A stretch of DNA of 64,000 nucleotides, taken from Ornatilinea apprima. GTDB taxonomy: Bacteria; Chloroflexota; Anaerolineae; Anaerolineales; Anaerolineaceae. The position numbers and the translations under genes were made by a program. The stretch is from assembly GCF_001306115.1 (NCBI RefSeq), contig NZ_LGCL01000016.1, forward strand, positions 62,001 through 126,000, given 5' to 3'. The notes under the pieces were generated by a model. The model was given only the letters and a program-made list of their open reading frames with translations. It was not told the DNA's origin and searched no databases. Position 1 is the first letter of the stretch. Each line of letters opens with the position of its first letter. Shown here in pieces: positions 1 to 9,748 of this stretch.

Positions 1-153
1 ACCCCTTCCAATTGCTGGGTGAGGAGTGAAGGAGACGCGGACCGGTTTTGAGCAGGCATATTCAAATGTTACCATATTGCCGCCCGGCGCGCCTCGGATC
101 AGTAATCGATGAGCGGGCTTGAGATATAGTGGTTGAAAGGAACAATGGATAGA

Positions 154-185
154 AAAATCAGGCCTCAAAAAGAGAGCCTGATTTT
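154..185 (-). terminator. Intrinsic terminator of the DUF5667 gene
   Basis: A 10-bp perfect inverted repeat (AAAATCAGGC at 154-163 and GCCTGATTTT at 176-185) with a 12-nt loop lies 40 bp past the stop codon of the minus-strand DUF5667 gene. Read on the minus strand the stem ends in a run of Ts, so it fits a Rho-independent terminator for the sigma factor/DUF5667 pair. Bases 1-153 hold no gene or other signal that I recognise. Confidence 0.75.
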
Positions 186-225
186 CTCATCCATTATTTG
201 CTTTGAAGCAAAGTTCCCGTTTATC

Positions 226-1302
226 TTACTTGCCCTTCTTCGGTCCGGGGTCAGAACTGCCGGAGGAAGAGTCATTATCCTGATTTTGCTGCTGCGATTG
301 GTCTTGCTGCGGCTGTTCCTGCTGCTGATCCTGGTTTTGCTGCTGAGATTGATCTTGCTGCTGGGTCTGTTGCTGCTGTTGAACCGGATCGCAGTCTGGC
401 TGATCGGCCGGGCAAACTCCCGCAGGTTCACCTGATTGATTTTGGTTCTGCGGGCCGTTGCCTTCTTGCAGGGGTTCGGCTTGCGGGCCTGGGCCGGGCT
501 GCGGCGCTTCGGGAGAGGTTTCCGGCTGGTTCATCTGCTGTTGGTTCTGCTGTTGCTGTTGGTTCTGCTGCTGCGTCTGAACTGGTTGTTCGGTCTCAAC
601 CCCTGCCAGGCGAAGCTGCTCGCGCACCATCTCGCGTACCTGTAAAAGAAGCGCGGTTTCAGGAGCACCTTCCGCTACAGAAAGCTGCTGCATCAGGCGA
701 TCTTGTGTGCGCAACTGCTCACGAATTTGCAGTTGATCCTCTTCGGATAGATTCAGACGGGTCATCAATTGGAGCGACTCGTCCACATGCAGCCGCAGAC
801 GTTGCACCACAGCTTCGTCCACAGGCTGTTGGCTTAATTGCTGTGCCTGCAGTTCTTCCAGGCGTCGGTTGGCAAACTCCACCGCCAATTGCAGTTGCTG
901 CGTTTCGGAAGTAGCCATATCGTAGCGAACATCTTCACTCCAGATTTTCACCGGATAAAGGAATTCATCCGGCTGGCTGGTTTGAGAAGCATACACAGTA
1001 GCGCCGCCGCCGCCAGCCAAAACAGTTAATGCCAATACAATGGCCAGGCCAATTTGAGCAATCATCGGTAAAGGCTCCTTTCGTAATCCAAACAATGTGC
1101 TGAAGGTTCTTTTCTGCTTACTAAGACGCAAATCAGCAGATTTGGATACGGGCAAACTGGCACGAATTTTGGCAGCTTGCGCCAAAAAGCGCTCCCGGCC
1201 GGCCTTCACGGCGTGTGGCTGGCGCGGCGGGACCTCTCGCAGCGGGGTGAGTCGTTCAAAAATTTCTTGTTCCAGCTCATCATGCATTTTTTGGCGTTCC
1301 AT
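226..1302 (-). CDS. DUF5667 domain membrane protein with Gln-rich tail
   Basis: This 358-residue protein is the likely partner of the ECF sigma factor encoded 4 bp upstream. Residues 1-75 are charged and cytoplasmic in character; one hydrophobic segment around residues 80-105 (IAQIGLAIVLALTVLAG) would place the rest outside the membrane. The following YASQTSQPDEFLYPVKIWSEDVR stretch and helical region (about 105-235) fit DUF5667, a domain common beside ECF sigma factors in Chloroflexota. The last 115 residues are low complexity, rich in Gln, Asn, Pro and Ser. The arrangement suggests an anti-sigma factor or envelope-stress sensor, but no classic zinc anti-sigma motif is visible, so the role is inferred from position. 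A terminator follows at 154-185. Confidence 0.75.
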   Translation of the reverse strand: MERQKMHDELEQEIFERLTPLREVPPRQPHAVKAGRERFLAQAAKIRASLPVSKSADLRLSKQKRTFSTLFGLRKEPLPMIAQIGLAIVLALTVLAGGGGATVYASQTSQPDEFLYPVKIWSEDVRYDMATSETQQLQLAVEFANRRLEELQAQQLSQQPVDEAVVQRLRLHVDESLQLMTRLNLSEEDQLQIREQLRTQDRLMQQLSVAEGAPETALLLQVREMVREQLRLAGVETEQPVQTQQQNQQQQQNQQQMNQPETSPEAPQPGPGPQAEPLQEGNGPQNQNQSGEPAGVCPADQPDCDPVQQQQQTQQQDQSQQQNQDQQQEQPQQDQSQQQNQDNDSSSGSSDPGPKKGK

Positions 1303-1306
1303 TTCA

Positions 1307-1858
1307 TTAACCTTTATCTGGCTTTGATAGTGCTTTTTTTAAGGTCTGCAGCGCGCGATGCTGTAAGGCTTTCACCGCACCCGCGGGCTTTTGCAGCGCC
1401 AAAGCGATCTGTTCAATCGTCTGATCCTCTAAAAAGCGCAGGGTGATCACCAGGCGCTGATCCGCGGTGAGCACCCGCAAAGCATTGCGGATTTCCATTT
1501 TTTGCTCGCGCTCTTCGATGCGCGCCTGCGTTGTGGGCACATCCTTGGATACGCTTTCATTTTCATCTTCCCAGCTTTCCGCGGCCGGGGCTGCGCGGCG
1601 GTATTGGTCCGTTACCCAATTATGGGCAATGCGGTAAAGGTAAGCCTTGAGGTGATCTTGCGGCCCGCCACCTGCGCGCAGAGACTGGAGCAAGCGGCTG
1701 AAGGTCTCTGATACGCACTCCTCTGCCAGGTAGGAGTCTCCCGTCAGACGGTAGGCATAGGCAAAGATCGCTGGGCTGAATTCATCGTAGATCCAGGCCA
1801 GCGCGTCGGCATCCATTTTTCGAGCGCGCTGCAAGACCGCGTTATCTGAGCGATTCAT
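1307..1858 (-). CDS. ECF-type RNA polymerase sigma factor
   Basis: The 183-residue product has the two-domain layout of extracytoplasmic-function sigma-70 proteins. Region 2 covers about residues 15-85 (LAWIYDEFSPAIFAYAYRL, then LKAYLYRIAHNWVTDQYRR, the -10 recognition helix), and region 4 covers about 120-175 (LTADQRLVITLRFLEDQTIEQIA, then an HTH with GAVKALQHRALQTLKK). A charged linker separates them. It should direct core RNA polymerase to a small regulon. The stop codon lies 4 bp before the DUF5667 gene, so the two are almost certainly co-transcribed and functionally coupled. I see no SigX/SigW-type promoter that would show autoregulation. Confidence 0.92.
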   Translation of the reverse strand: MNRSDNAVLQRARKMDADALAWIYDEFSPAIFAYAYRLTGDSYLAEECVSETFSRLLQSLRAGGGPQDHLKAYLYRIAHNWVTDQYRRAAPAAESWEDENESVSKDVPTTQARIEEREQKMEIRNALRVLTADQRLVITLRFLEDQTIEQIALALQKPAGAVKALQHRALQTLKKALSKPDKG

Positions 1859-1909
1859 TGGCTACTCTTTAAGACGCAAAACAAGGCAGATGGATACGGC
1901 CCTTCGATA

Positions 1910-4900
1910 TTATTCAGGCGATGATGCGGCAGACTCTTCTTCCAACATCTTGAAGAAGGCCTGCACCACTTGCGGGTCAAACTGCTTGCCAGATTGACCC
2001 TGGACATATTCGACAACTTTTTCTTTTTCCCAGGCCGGGCGATAAGGGCGGTCAAAATTCAAGGCATCCCACACGTCCACAATCGCGAATATACGCGCGG
2101 CCAGCGGTATCTCTTCACCCTTCAGGCTCATCGGATAACCGGTTCCATCCCAGTATTCGTGATGGCAATAGGGAATATCCAGCGCCGGGAGCAGGAAATC
2201 AATGGTAGAGAGCATTTTATACGCGTATACCGGGTGCTGCTTCATAATCTCACGCTCGCTGTCGGTCAGCGGACCCGGTTTTTGCAGAATATTATCGGGA
2301 ATGCCCATTTTGCCAATATCGTGGAGGATCGCGCCGCGGCGAATATTGAGCAGGTCTTCACCGCTAATCCCCAAATACTCCGCCAGCCGGACGGTTAATT
2401 CCGTCACCCGCCGGCTATGACCTTCCGTTTCCTGGTCGCGATATTCCAGAGCCAGCGCCCACCCCTCAATGGTTTCATCGTAGGCGCGGCGCAGATCGAG
2501 GTTGGCTTTGCGCATGCCATCGAATAACATGGCGTTATCAATGGCAACCGCTGCCTGCCCAGAAAGCGCCTGCAAAAAATCCAGCCATTCTGGCCCGGCC
2601 TCAAAAGGCGTGCGGTGGAAGATTTGCAGCACCCCCTGCACCTGGCCGCGGGCGGTCAGCGGCACGCCGTAATAGGTTACAAACCCTTCCGAAGCCATCA
2701 AGCGGTAAGACAATTCCTGCTGATTGCCTTCACGAATATCTGGAATGGCAATAATTTTGCGCTCCAACACCACCCGGCCCGCATTCCCCTCTCCCAGGCG
2801 GATATAAGAACGCTGGGTAGATTGGGTTTGAAATCCGCGCCGGGCTGCAAACCGCAGCATTTCGGTGCTGGCATCATACAACAGAATATCAGCCGCATCC
2901 ACTCTTAATTGTGTGGTTACCTTTTCAAGCAGAATATCCAGGATCACACGCAGATCAAGCGAACTGGTAATGGCCTGATCCACCACCTGAAGAGCTTGAA
3001 GCTGCTCCAGACGGTGCTGGGTTTGTTCATGCAGGGTTGTCCTTTGAATGGCGTTGGCGGCCATATCGGCAACCGCGTTGAGAATGCGCAGTTCACTGTC
3101 CGTCCAATCACGGGCTCGCCCCACCCACAGCACACCAATCACCTGTCGCGAAGCCATCAGCGGTGCGCCAGCAATCGCCTTGACCCCTTGCAGCAATTCT
3201 TGCTGAAGGATGCCTGGCTGTTCGAGCGTCTGGTTGTTCACATATAACTTGCCGCCTGCCATCACCTGATGAGAAGCGCTAGTCGTCCCTTGCACGTCCT
3301 GGCCGCTCAAATGGGCGCATTTGCCGGTAGCCAGCTCAACGGAAAGATGGCCGGTTGCCGCATTACGCAGAACCACACTGGAAGCCTCCGAATCCAATAA
3401 CTTATTCAATTGCTTCAACAGAACTTCCAGCAGTTCAGAGCGCTGGTTCAGCTCACGCATGGCTGCGGCGACTTCAATAATGGCTTCTCGTTCCCGCTGT
3501 CGTCGGTTCAGATCAGAAATATCCCTGACCACCGTAACAAAGCGGGGTGGTTTATCATCTGCGTGCACAAGCGATTTCCGCGTTTCCACCATGATGTGAT
3601 TACCGTTGATCTCGGTCAGCTCCTGGGTCACCAGGGTGCTGCCCGATTCATAAACCTGGCGGTACTGGCTGAGGTGATCTTCGGTGAGGAAGGGCAAAAT
3701 TTCGGATAGGGACTGCCCAAGCACATCGCCTTCCGCCAGATGGTTTTCTTGCAGCCATTTCAAGAAAGTGGAGTTATAGAGGGTAAAACGGTAATCCGCA
3801 TCAACCACATAGATCATATCGTCGATGGCGTCAATGGTCGTGCGGTAAAGGTTTTCTGAGGCGCGCAGTGCCTCTTCGGCCCGGTTGCGTTCGGTAACGT
3901 CATACTTCACGGCAACAAAATGGGAGATTTCGCCTTTCTGGTTCGACACCGGCGTGATGGTCATGTCTTCCACATACAGACTGCCATCTTTTTTACGGTT
4001 GATAATTTGATCCCGCCAGACCTTTCCGGACAAAATGGTTTCCCATAAGTTTTGATAAAAAGCCAGATCGTGATGCCCCGAATTGAGGATGCGAAGGTTG
4101 CGCCCGCCGATTTCTTCGTTGGTGTAACCCGTCAGGTGCGTGAAAGCCGGGTTGATCCAAATGACCTTGCCGGTCCGGTCGGTGATGACAATGGTATTAG
4201 CTGCCGCGTTAAGCGCCGAAACCTGCAAACGTTGTTCTTCTTCCGCGCGTAGTTTCTCGGTCAGGTCACGGTGAATCACATGAGCAAACGTTTTTCCCTT
4301 AAAACTGGCCGGAATGCTGACTACTTCGGTGATGGTGATTTTTCCGTCGAGCCCCACCATTTTTTGGATCATCGGGCTGACTGGTCTACCCCCATACGTC
4401 TCGAGCATACGCTCAAAGACAATCTCATGGTATTCGGGATGAACAAATTCGAGCACATTTCTGCCAATCAACTGCTCGGGGTTGGCCGCGCCTACCATGC
4501 GCGCGAAAGTGAGATTGGCATATACAATTTTTCCATCACAGTGAATGGAAAGACCATCGGGCAGCAGCTCTACCACGCTGCGAAAACGGTTTTCGCTTTC
4601 GCGCAAGAACTGTTGCGCCTGGTTGCGGTCGGTGATGTCGTCCAATAAAAGTAGACGGCCAGACACCCGCCCATCTCCGGCGTTGATTGGCGTGCCGCGT
4701 ACCTCATAAATTCGCCGTCCAACGCCATTTTCCAGCGCGATTTCGGTGCGGAAGGAGCGGACAGGGTCTTTATCGGGCAGCAAGCGGGCAATGGACGGCG
4801 CCAGAATCTGCAATGGTTTGCCAATCGCAATCTTTCCCTGGTCTCCTAAAATCTTTTTGGCAGCCAGGTTGATATCTAAAATGCGCGCCTTCGCGTCCAA

Positions 4901-5656
4901 AAGAATCACCGCGTCTTTAATATTGTCCAGAATATGCTCGCGGGCAATGGGCATTGAATCAGGAAGCTGATAACGAAACACCCCCACCGCAACGATCGGC
5001 AGGCTGAACGCCAGCGTGAGGGGCACAATCTCAAGATATTGAAACACAGTGGGGTAGGCCATGGCCACCAGGCCCACTGCCGCTGGAAGTAAAATGCCAA
5101 TCATTACTATTGCCGCCTGGCGGCGAAACAGGCGCGGCGCGCGCAGATATTGAACCATTACAACCGAAATGGCAATAAGGATTAAGAGATAGGAATAAAT
5201 GACATGCGCGTAATAGCCAACCGAAAACTCAAACAGCAGGACGGACAACCCGTTAAAGAACTCCTCCACCGAAACGGAAAAGTAATACAGTTTATGGAGC
5301 GAGTTGGTCCACAGAAGCGCGAGAATGGCAACCGGTTCGATAGCCAGCAAAACGAAGATGCGCCAGTTAATCCAGTGGGTACGGTGGGTATAATCCAGGC
5401 TAAACAGCAGCAAGATACTGGGAAGAAGGGTTGTGAAAATCGTCTTGACCACGTACCAGGTCAATTTACTTTCCAGGGTTACCCCACGCAGTTCAAAGGC
5501 ATAACAAACCAGCCAGCAGGCTGAAGCAGTTAAAATCATGCCAAGCGGCAAAGCGCCGCGCGCTGAGCGCTGGCTGATGGCATAAAATGCCAGGCCAACG
5601 GATATAAAAAGGCCGACCAACAAAGCAGCTGCCATCGGTAGTGGAAATCCGTTCAT
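1910..5656 (-). CDS. 7TM-PAS-GAF-HD-GYP c-di-GMP phosphodiesterase sensor
   Basis: This very long (1248 aa) signalling protein starts with seven to eight hydrophobic segments (about 1-230) of the histidine-kinase N-terminal 7TM type. Four PAS domains follow (about 240-350, 355-480, 480-605, 610-735; each carries DITDRN, DLTEKL, DVTERN or DISDLN-like exits), then two GAF domains (about 745-890 and 900-1050), and a C-terminal HD-GYP domain (about 1065-1240). The catalytic features are present: the HD pair in LHDIGKMGIPD and the HHEYWDGTGYP signature. It should hydrolyse c-di-GMP in response to several ligands or redox cues. No kinase or GGDEF domain is present. The ATG at 5654-5656 is preferred over an adjacent upstream TTG. 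A TATAAT-like box on the minus strand at 5732-5737 could belong to its promoter. Confidence 0.93.
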   Translation of the reverse strand: MNGFPLPMAAALLVGLFISVGLAFYAISQRSARGALPLGMILTASACWLVCYAFELRGVTLESKLTWYVVKTIFTTLLPSILLLFSLDYTHRTHWINWRIFVLLAIEPVAILALLWTNSLHKLYYFSVSVEEFFNGLSVLLFEFSVGYYAHVIYSYLLILIAISVVMVQYLRAPRLFRRQAAIVMIGILLPAAVGLVAMAYPTVFQYLEIVPLTLAFSLPIVAVGVFRYQLPDSMPIAREHILDNIKDAVILLDAKARILDINLAAKKILGDQGKIAIGKPLQILAPSIARLLPDKDPVRSFRTEIALENGVGRRIYEVRGTPINAGDGRVSGRLLLLDDITDRNQAQQFLRESENRFRSVVELLPDGLSIHCDGKIVYANLTFARMVGAANPEQLIGRNVLEFVHPEYHEIVFERMLETYGGRPVSPMIQKMVGLDGKITITEVVSIPASFKGKTFAHVIHRDLTEKLRAEEEQRLQVSALNAAANTIVITDRTGKVIWINPAFTHLTGYTNEEIGGRNLRILNSGHHDLAFYQNLWETILSGKVWRDQIINRKKDGSLYVEDMTITPVSNQKGEISHFVAVKYDVTERNRAEEALRASENLYRTTIDAIDDMIYVVDADYRFTLYNSTFLKWLQENHLAEGDVLGQSLSEILPFLTEDHLSQYRQVYESGSTLVTQELTEINGNHIMVETRKSLVHADDKPPRFVTVVRDISDLNRRQREREAIIEVAAAMRELNQRSELLEVLLKQLNKLLDSEASSVVLRNAATGHLSVELATGKCAHLSGQDVQGTTSASHQVMAGGKLYVNNQTLEQPGILQQELLQGVKAIAGAPLMASRQVIGVLWVGRARDWTDSELRILNAVADMAANAIQRTTLHEQTQHRLEQLQALQVVDQAITSSLDLRVILDILLEKVTTQLRVDAADILLYDASTEMLRFAARRGFQTQSTQRSYIRLGEGNAGRVVLERKIIAIPDIREGNQQELSYRLMASEGFVTYYGVPLTARGQVQGVLQIFHRTPFEAGPEWLDFLQALSGQAAVAIDNAMLFDGMRKANLDLRRAYDETIEGWALALEYRDQETEGHSRRVTELTVRLAEYLGISGEDLLNIRRGAILHDIGKMGIPDNILQKPGPLTDSEREIMKQHPVYAYKMLSTIDFLLPALDIPYCHHEYWDGTGYPMSLKGEEIPLAARIFAIVDVWDALNFDRPYRPAWEKEKVVEYVQGQSGKQFDPQVVQAFFKMLEEESAASSPE

Positions 5657-5755
5657 CAATTACAATTCTTTCTTTGCTGCGCTTTGATTTGGGTTGAGGT
5701 CTTTGCGTGAAAAAAAGTAACCAACAAATTGATTATATCCCCTAAAAGCCAACGC

Positions 5756-5783
5756 AAGGGGGGGGCCATGATGGCCCCCCCTT
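5756..5783. repeat. GC hairpin with GGCCAT-G-ATGGCC core
   Basis: A G-run and a C-run flank the 13-bp palindromic core GGCCATGATGGCC (5764-5776), giving a very stable stem between the sensor gene and the CDF gene. There is no clear T-run on either strand. A close relative with the same core layout, followed by the same CTTGA, lies at 16149-16175, so this may be a small dispersed hairpin element instead of a simple terminator. Confidence 0.55.
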
Positions 5784-5816
5784 GAATGGGTGAGATTCGA
5801 GAGATGCAGCACCAGG

Positions 5817-6755
5817 TTAGCAGTCTTCTTTAATGCGGCATTCTTCGTCTGAAAACTCCACTTCTACTGTTGTGTGGGCAAAATTCATGCGTTCGGTGAT
5901 TCCGCGAATGTCTTCTTTCAATTTCAAAACCTCTTCCCGGCTGACCGTGTGTGGGATCACCACATGGGTGGTCAAAACGTGACGCTCACCATCCAGCGAC
6001 CAGACATGCGTGTGATGGGTGGAGATCACATTGGTCAGCTTCAGGATTTCAGTATCCAACTGCTGCAAATCCACATCTTCGGGCACACCTTGAAGAAACA
6101 GTGTAAGGGTTTTACGCAGATTTTTGAATATATTGATCAAAACGTAGAGGGTGATCATCAGTGACAAAAGCGGGTCAAGAAAATGCCAGTCGGTGAAGAG
6201 TAGTATCACGCTCACCGCCAGCACGGCCACCCACCCCAGAACATCTTCCAGGAGGTGAAGCGCCACCGCCCGTTCGTTTAATGACTGCCCGCCGCGCAGC
6301 TTCAACACCGCCGCGCCGTTGACAAGAATACCGATCACGGCGAATAAGACCATACCCGGCGCGTTTGATTCTTCGGGATGTAGAACGCGCGGAATAGCCT
6401 GCCCAATAATGACAACGGAGCCACCCATCAAAACCAGCGTGTTCAACAGCGCCCCCAAAAGAGAAAACCGCCGGTATCCATACGAATAATGATTATCACG
6501 ACTGCGGGTGGAGAGGCGGTGCAAATACCAAGACATACCCAGCGAAAAGCTGTCTCCCAAATCGTGAAGGGCATCCGATAGAATCGCCAGACTGTTGGTC
6601 CACAAGCCGCCGACAATTTCAAGGATGGTAAAGCCCAGGTTGAGAAAAAAAGCCACGCGGATATTGTTTAGCGAGTCGTCAGTGTGATGGTGGTGACCAA
6701 AATGGTCATGGTGATAATTATGCCCCTGTTCTTGTTCAGTTTCGTGCGTGTGCAT
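5817..6755 (-). CDS. czcD: Cation diffusion facilitator (zinc-type exporter)
   Basis: A 312-residue CDF antiporter that should export Zn2+ (possibly Co2+ or Cd2+) in exchange for protons. The N-terminus is His-rich (HDHFGHHHHTDD). Six membrane segments span about residues 30-215. The metal site residues are visible: HD and D in LSDALHDLGDSF (TM2) and H and D in LHLLEDVLGW (TM5), the HD/HD pattern typical of Zn transporters. A cytoplasmic ferredoxin-like domain follows (about 220-300, with HTHVWSLDGERHVLTTHVV). The start is supported by a GGAG five bases upstream. A TATAAT box on the minus strand at 6790-6795 may be its promoter -10. No metal-responsive regulator gene is adjacent. Confidence 0.93.
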   Translation of the reverse strand: MHTHETEQEQGHNYHHDHFGHHHHTDDSLNNIRVAFFLNLGFTILEIVGGLWTNSLAILSDALHDLGDSFSLGMSWYLHRLSTRSRDNHYSYGYRRFSLLGALLNTLVLMGGSVVIIGQAIPRVLHPEESNAPGMVLFAVIGILVNGAAVLKLRGGQSLNERAVALHLLEDVLGWVAVLAVSVILLFTDWHFLDPLLSLMITLYVLINIFKNLRKTLTLFLQGVPEDVDLQQLDTEILKLTNVISTHHTHVWSLDGERHVLTTHVVIPHTVSREEVLKLKEDIRGITERMNFAHTTVEVEFSDEECRIKEDC

Positions 6756-6955
6756 TCGCGCTCCTAAAATTACGAGTAAGTTACCCCGAATTATACTTTC
6801 ATTTCGCGTTCTTTTCGATGATCAGACGGAGTTTCTCCCTTGTCTTCAAGAACGCCCTGCCGCAGACGGCGTTGATTCGCTGCCTTGCGGGGCTGGCATA
6901 AATAGTGCAACTGAATCGGCTGATAGAAATTTATCCGTTTTCAGGGAGATTCTCC

Positions 6956-9682
6956 ATGCCTCAAATTAAAAAGTCTGGATCAGGGTTATGGATGGTGCTG
7001 CTGGCTTTGGGCCTTCTGGTTACCGCCTGCGCTCCGCAACAGAAGCAATCGCTCTCCACGGAAGAGCCGGACGTGGAAACCCTGCCGCTGACCATCCAAC
7101 CTGGAGAAGCGGAAGTAACCGCCTTTCAAAAGACGCTGGCCGAAAAAGTGCAGGAAAATGGAGAAGATGTGCTGGCTTATTTGATTAATGATGTGAAGAT
7201 TGATCACATCCAATACAACACTGAACGTACCCTGGCGCTATTGTGGCTGGCCCTGGTGGACCGGGAAACAGGTGAAATTCTGCCCGGCGAACCCGGACTG
7301 GCCATCGCAAAACGCGAGGGCCCCTCTGCGGCTTGGAAAGTAACTCTGCAATCGGACGGAGAATGGGTGGCTGAATTGCAAAGCGTCCCCGATTCAATGC
7401 TGGACCAGGCCACACGCGATCTTTATATGCCTGCTGTGCAGCAAACCCCCAAAGACCACCCGGTTTATACCGGTTATAAATTGCCCTGGGAAGCCGGGGT
7501 TGCCCGGCGTGTTACCGGCAGCATTGGGCATGTGTTTATTTACCGCTCCTGCCCATCCACCTGCCTGTATGCTTTCGACTTCGCCGATGGAACGATGTGG
7601 CCGATCCTGGCGGCCAAAGGCGGCCGGGTGAAATACGCCGTGTGGCAATATCCCAATGGAAATACCTCCAATACGAATTACATCGTCCTGGAGGACAACA
7701 CGACTGTACCGACTACCTATCAGGTCTACTATCACCTGGCGCAAGACAGCATTCCGCCCGAGCTGCGCGTGCCAGGCGCGGAGGTGGTGCAGGGACAATT
7801 CATCGGCATTGTGGATGACACCGGATACAGCACCGGGCACCACCTGCATTTCCACGTGCACACCAGCACCACCACCCACTGGGGAACCTCGGTGGATATT
7901 TCTTTCGATGACGTCAACGATAACGGCGGGCGGCCGCGCACCTGCTACGAAGCGTCCAATTTTCCTAGCTACGGCACACAGTGCCAGACCGGCAACTGGT
8001 ATGTCTCTGGAAATGGCGATACGGAGCGCCCCACTGGCGGCATCACCCAACCAGCCGCCAACACCATCTACACCCAACCCGAATTAACCGTCAGCGGGTG
8101 GGCCAAGGATGATAGCGGCATTACGGCGGTGCAGGTGATGGCAAATACCACCGGCGATTGGTACCCGATTGGACCGATCATAACGAAAAGCGAGTTCACC
8201 ACGAAGATTAATCTATGCGCAAAAAATATTCCCAACGGCCGATTCTTCATCTCCCTGCAGGTGCTGGATGAATCGGGAAAACTCTCCAACGGATTACCGG
8301 GCCTGACACAGCTGGAGAAGCAGTACACCTGTCCCGGGCAACCCCCCGCCTGCGCACCGGGGCCGAATGAAGTGGCCCTTTACAGCGAGAAAAGTTTCAC
8401 CGGCAGCTGCCACACCTTTCCGATAGGAGACTATTTAACCAGCGCCCAGTTTGGGTATCTGGCCGATAACAGCGCCAGTTCCATCCAGGTGGGCACCAAT
8501 GTGATGGCGCGGCTCTTCAGTGATGCCAACCTGGCAGGCAACAGCGAAAACATTCTACAGAATGACTCTGATTTGTCTGACAATAAGATTGGAACGGACA
8601 GCATTTCGTCACTGGCTGTTTCCATCCGGCCAGAGATACCCGCCATTCCCTCCCTTAAAATCCCTTCAGCGAACATCACCGATGCAAGTGAGATCGAGCT
8701 GACCTGGGGCAGCGCAAAAAGCGGCGTGGAATTTCGCAGCGTGCTGGCGGGTGAACAGGGCTGGCGGCAAGAATTGAACTGGCAAAGCAGCACAAGCTGG
8801 GCAGTGGGCAAGCTCCCTGCCGGAAAGTATACATGGACGGTTTGGGCGCGCAACCTCAGCGGTGAAAGTGAAGCCAAACTGGAGTTTAAAGTGCAGCCGG
8901 CCGACCCCGCCCCCGTGACCGCGCTCAAAACCCTGCCGGCCGAATGGGGGTCCAGCGCGATTCACCTGGAGTGGAGCGTGCAGCAAGGCAGCGAAGACCT
9001 GGCGTATTTCGATTTGCAAGTGCAGGAAAATGGCGGCGCCTGGTCCATGCTGGCCGAAGCCATCAACCCGCAACAGCGCGATTTCTGGATGCTGGGCACA
9101 CCCGGTACCTCCTATGGCTTCCGGCTGCGCGGCGTGGACAGTGCCGGGAACCAGGAAGCGTTCACGGATAGTGCTGAAACGCTGACAAGAATTATGGTCG
9201 ATTGCACCCCCGACGCTTATGAGAATAACGGCAGCGACAATACCTGGACGGGCGCGGCCAGGCTGGAAATCAACCAGTCGCAGCAGCACAATTTCTGCGC
9301 AGCGCAAGACGTGGATTGGCTGAGCTTTGAGGCCACTGCCGGACAGAAATACACCATCAAAGTCAACCCGGTCGACGCGGGCGCGTCTGCTGCCGTGCAG
9401 ATCATCGCGCCTGACCGCTACGCAGTGCTGATGGAAACGAGCGCGGAAGAGATGAACCAGGCAATTACGATGGAATGGACCGCCCCAGAGGACGGGCAGT
9501 ATTACCTGATGGTGCGGCCCTTCGATGAACGCCTGACCGGCAGCGCCACCCAATATGCGGTGGCGGTAGAATCAACGACCCCTGTTTCGCCGGCAGTGTT
9601 CACCTGCAGCGCGCTGTTTTTACCGCTTGTCTACGGGCTGTTGAAACTGTTTCAAAAAACCAAACAGGGCGCATCCCTTTAG
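6956..9682 (+). CDS. M23 peptidase-like lipoprotein with crystallin, FN3 and PPC domains
   Basis: This 908-residue protein has a lipoprotein signal (lipobox LVTAC, Cys25), so it should be anchored on the outer face of the membrane. Residues about 160-320 resemble an M23/LytM metallopeptidase, with the HxH-type motif GHHLHFHVH and the YAFDF segment that can give the metal-binding Asp. Next come an Ig/FN3-like region (about 330-430), a beta-gamma-crystallin-like domain (about 445-555, NEVALYSEKSFTGSC), two FN3-like domains (about 565-745), and a pre-peptidase C-terminal type domain (about 750-865). A hydrophobic segment (about 875-895) with KLFQKTKQ ends the protein. The likely job is peptidoglycan or surface-polymer cleavage. 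The ATG at 6956 is chosen because GGGAGA precedes it and the signal peptide starts there. Confidence 0.85.
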   Translation: MPQIKKSGSGLWMVLLALGLLVTACAPQQKQSLSTEEPDVETLPLTIQPGEAEVTAFQKTLAEKVQENGEDVLAYLINDVKIDHIQYNTERTLALLWLALVDRETGEILPGEPGLAIAKREGPSAAWKVTLQSDGEWVAELQSVPDSMLDQATRDLYMPAVQQTPKDHPVYTGYKLPWEAGVARRVTGSIGHVFIYRSCPSTCLYAFDFADGTMWPILAAKGGRVKYAVWQYPNGNTSNTNYIVLEDNTTVPTTYQVYYHLAQDSIPPELRVPGAEVVQGQFIGIVDDTGYSTGHHLHFHVHTSTTTHWGTSVDISFDDVNDNGGRPRTCYEASNFPSYGTQCQTGNWYVSGNGDTERPTGGITQPAANTIYTQPELTVSGWAKDDSGITAVQVMANTTGDWYPIGPIITKSEFTTKINLCAKNIPNGRFFISLQVLDESGKLSNGLPGLTQLEKQYTCPGQPPACAPGPNEVALYSEKSFTGSCHTFPIGDYLTSAQFGYLADNSASSIQVGTNVMARLFSDANLAGNSENILQNDSDLSDNKIGTDSISSLAVSIRPEIPAIPSLKIPSANITDASEIELTWGSAKSGVEFRSVLAGEQGWRQELNWQSSTSWAVGKLPAGKYTWTVWARNLSGESEAKLEFKVQPADPAPVTALKTLPAEWGSSAIHLEWSVQQGSEDLAYFDLQVQENGGAWSMLAEAINPQQRDFWMLGTPGTSYGFRLRGVDSAGNQEAFTDSAETLTRIMVDCTPDAYENNGSDNTWTGAARLEINQSQQHNFCAAQDVDWLSFEATAGQKYTIKVNPVDAGASAAVQIIAPDRYAVLMETSAEEMNQAITMEWTAPEDGQYYLMVRPFDERLTGSATQYAVAVESTTPVSPAVFTCSALFLPLVYGLLKLFQKTKQGASL

Positions 9683-9685
9683 GCG

Positions 9686-9726
9686 AAATTCCCGCCCAGA
9701 GCACCGGGCGGGAATTTTCTTTCTTT
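9686..9726 (+). terminator. Intrinsic terminator after the M23 lipoprotein gene
   Basis: A 12-bp stem (AAATTCCCGCCC at 9686-9697 with GGGCGGGAATTT at 9706-9717) is followed by a T-rich tail to 9726. It directly follows the stop codon, so it should end transcription of the lipoprotein gene. Confidence 0.9.
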
Positions 9727-9748
9727 ACTTGTAATCGCGCAGATAAGT

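Noticed and set aside
133..645. Hydrophobic Leu-rich protein-coding frames on the plus strand
   Set aside because: They are the antisense of the Gln/Asn-rich codons of the DUF5667 gene, which read as Leu/Val on the other strand.
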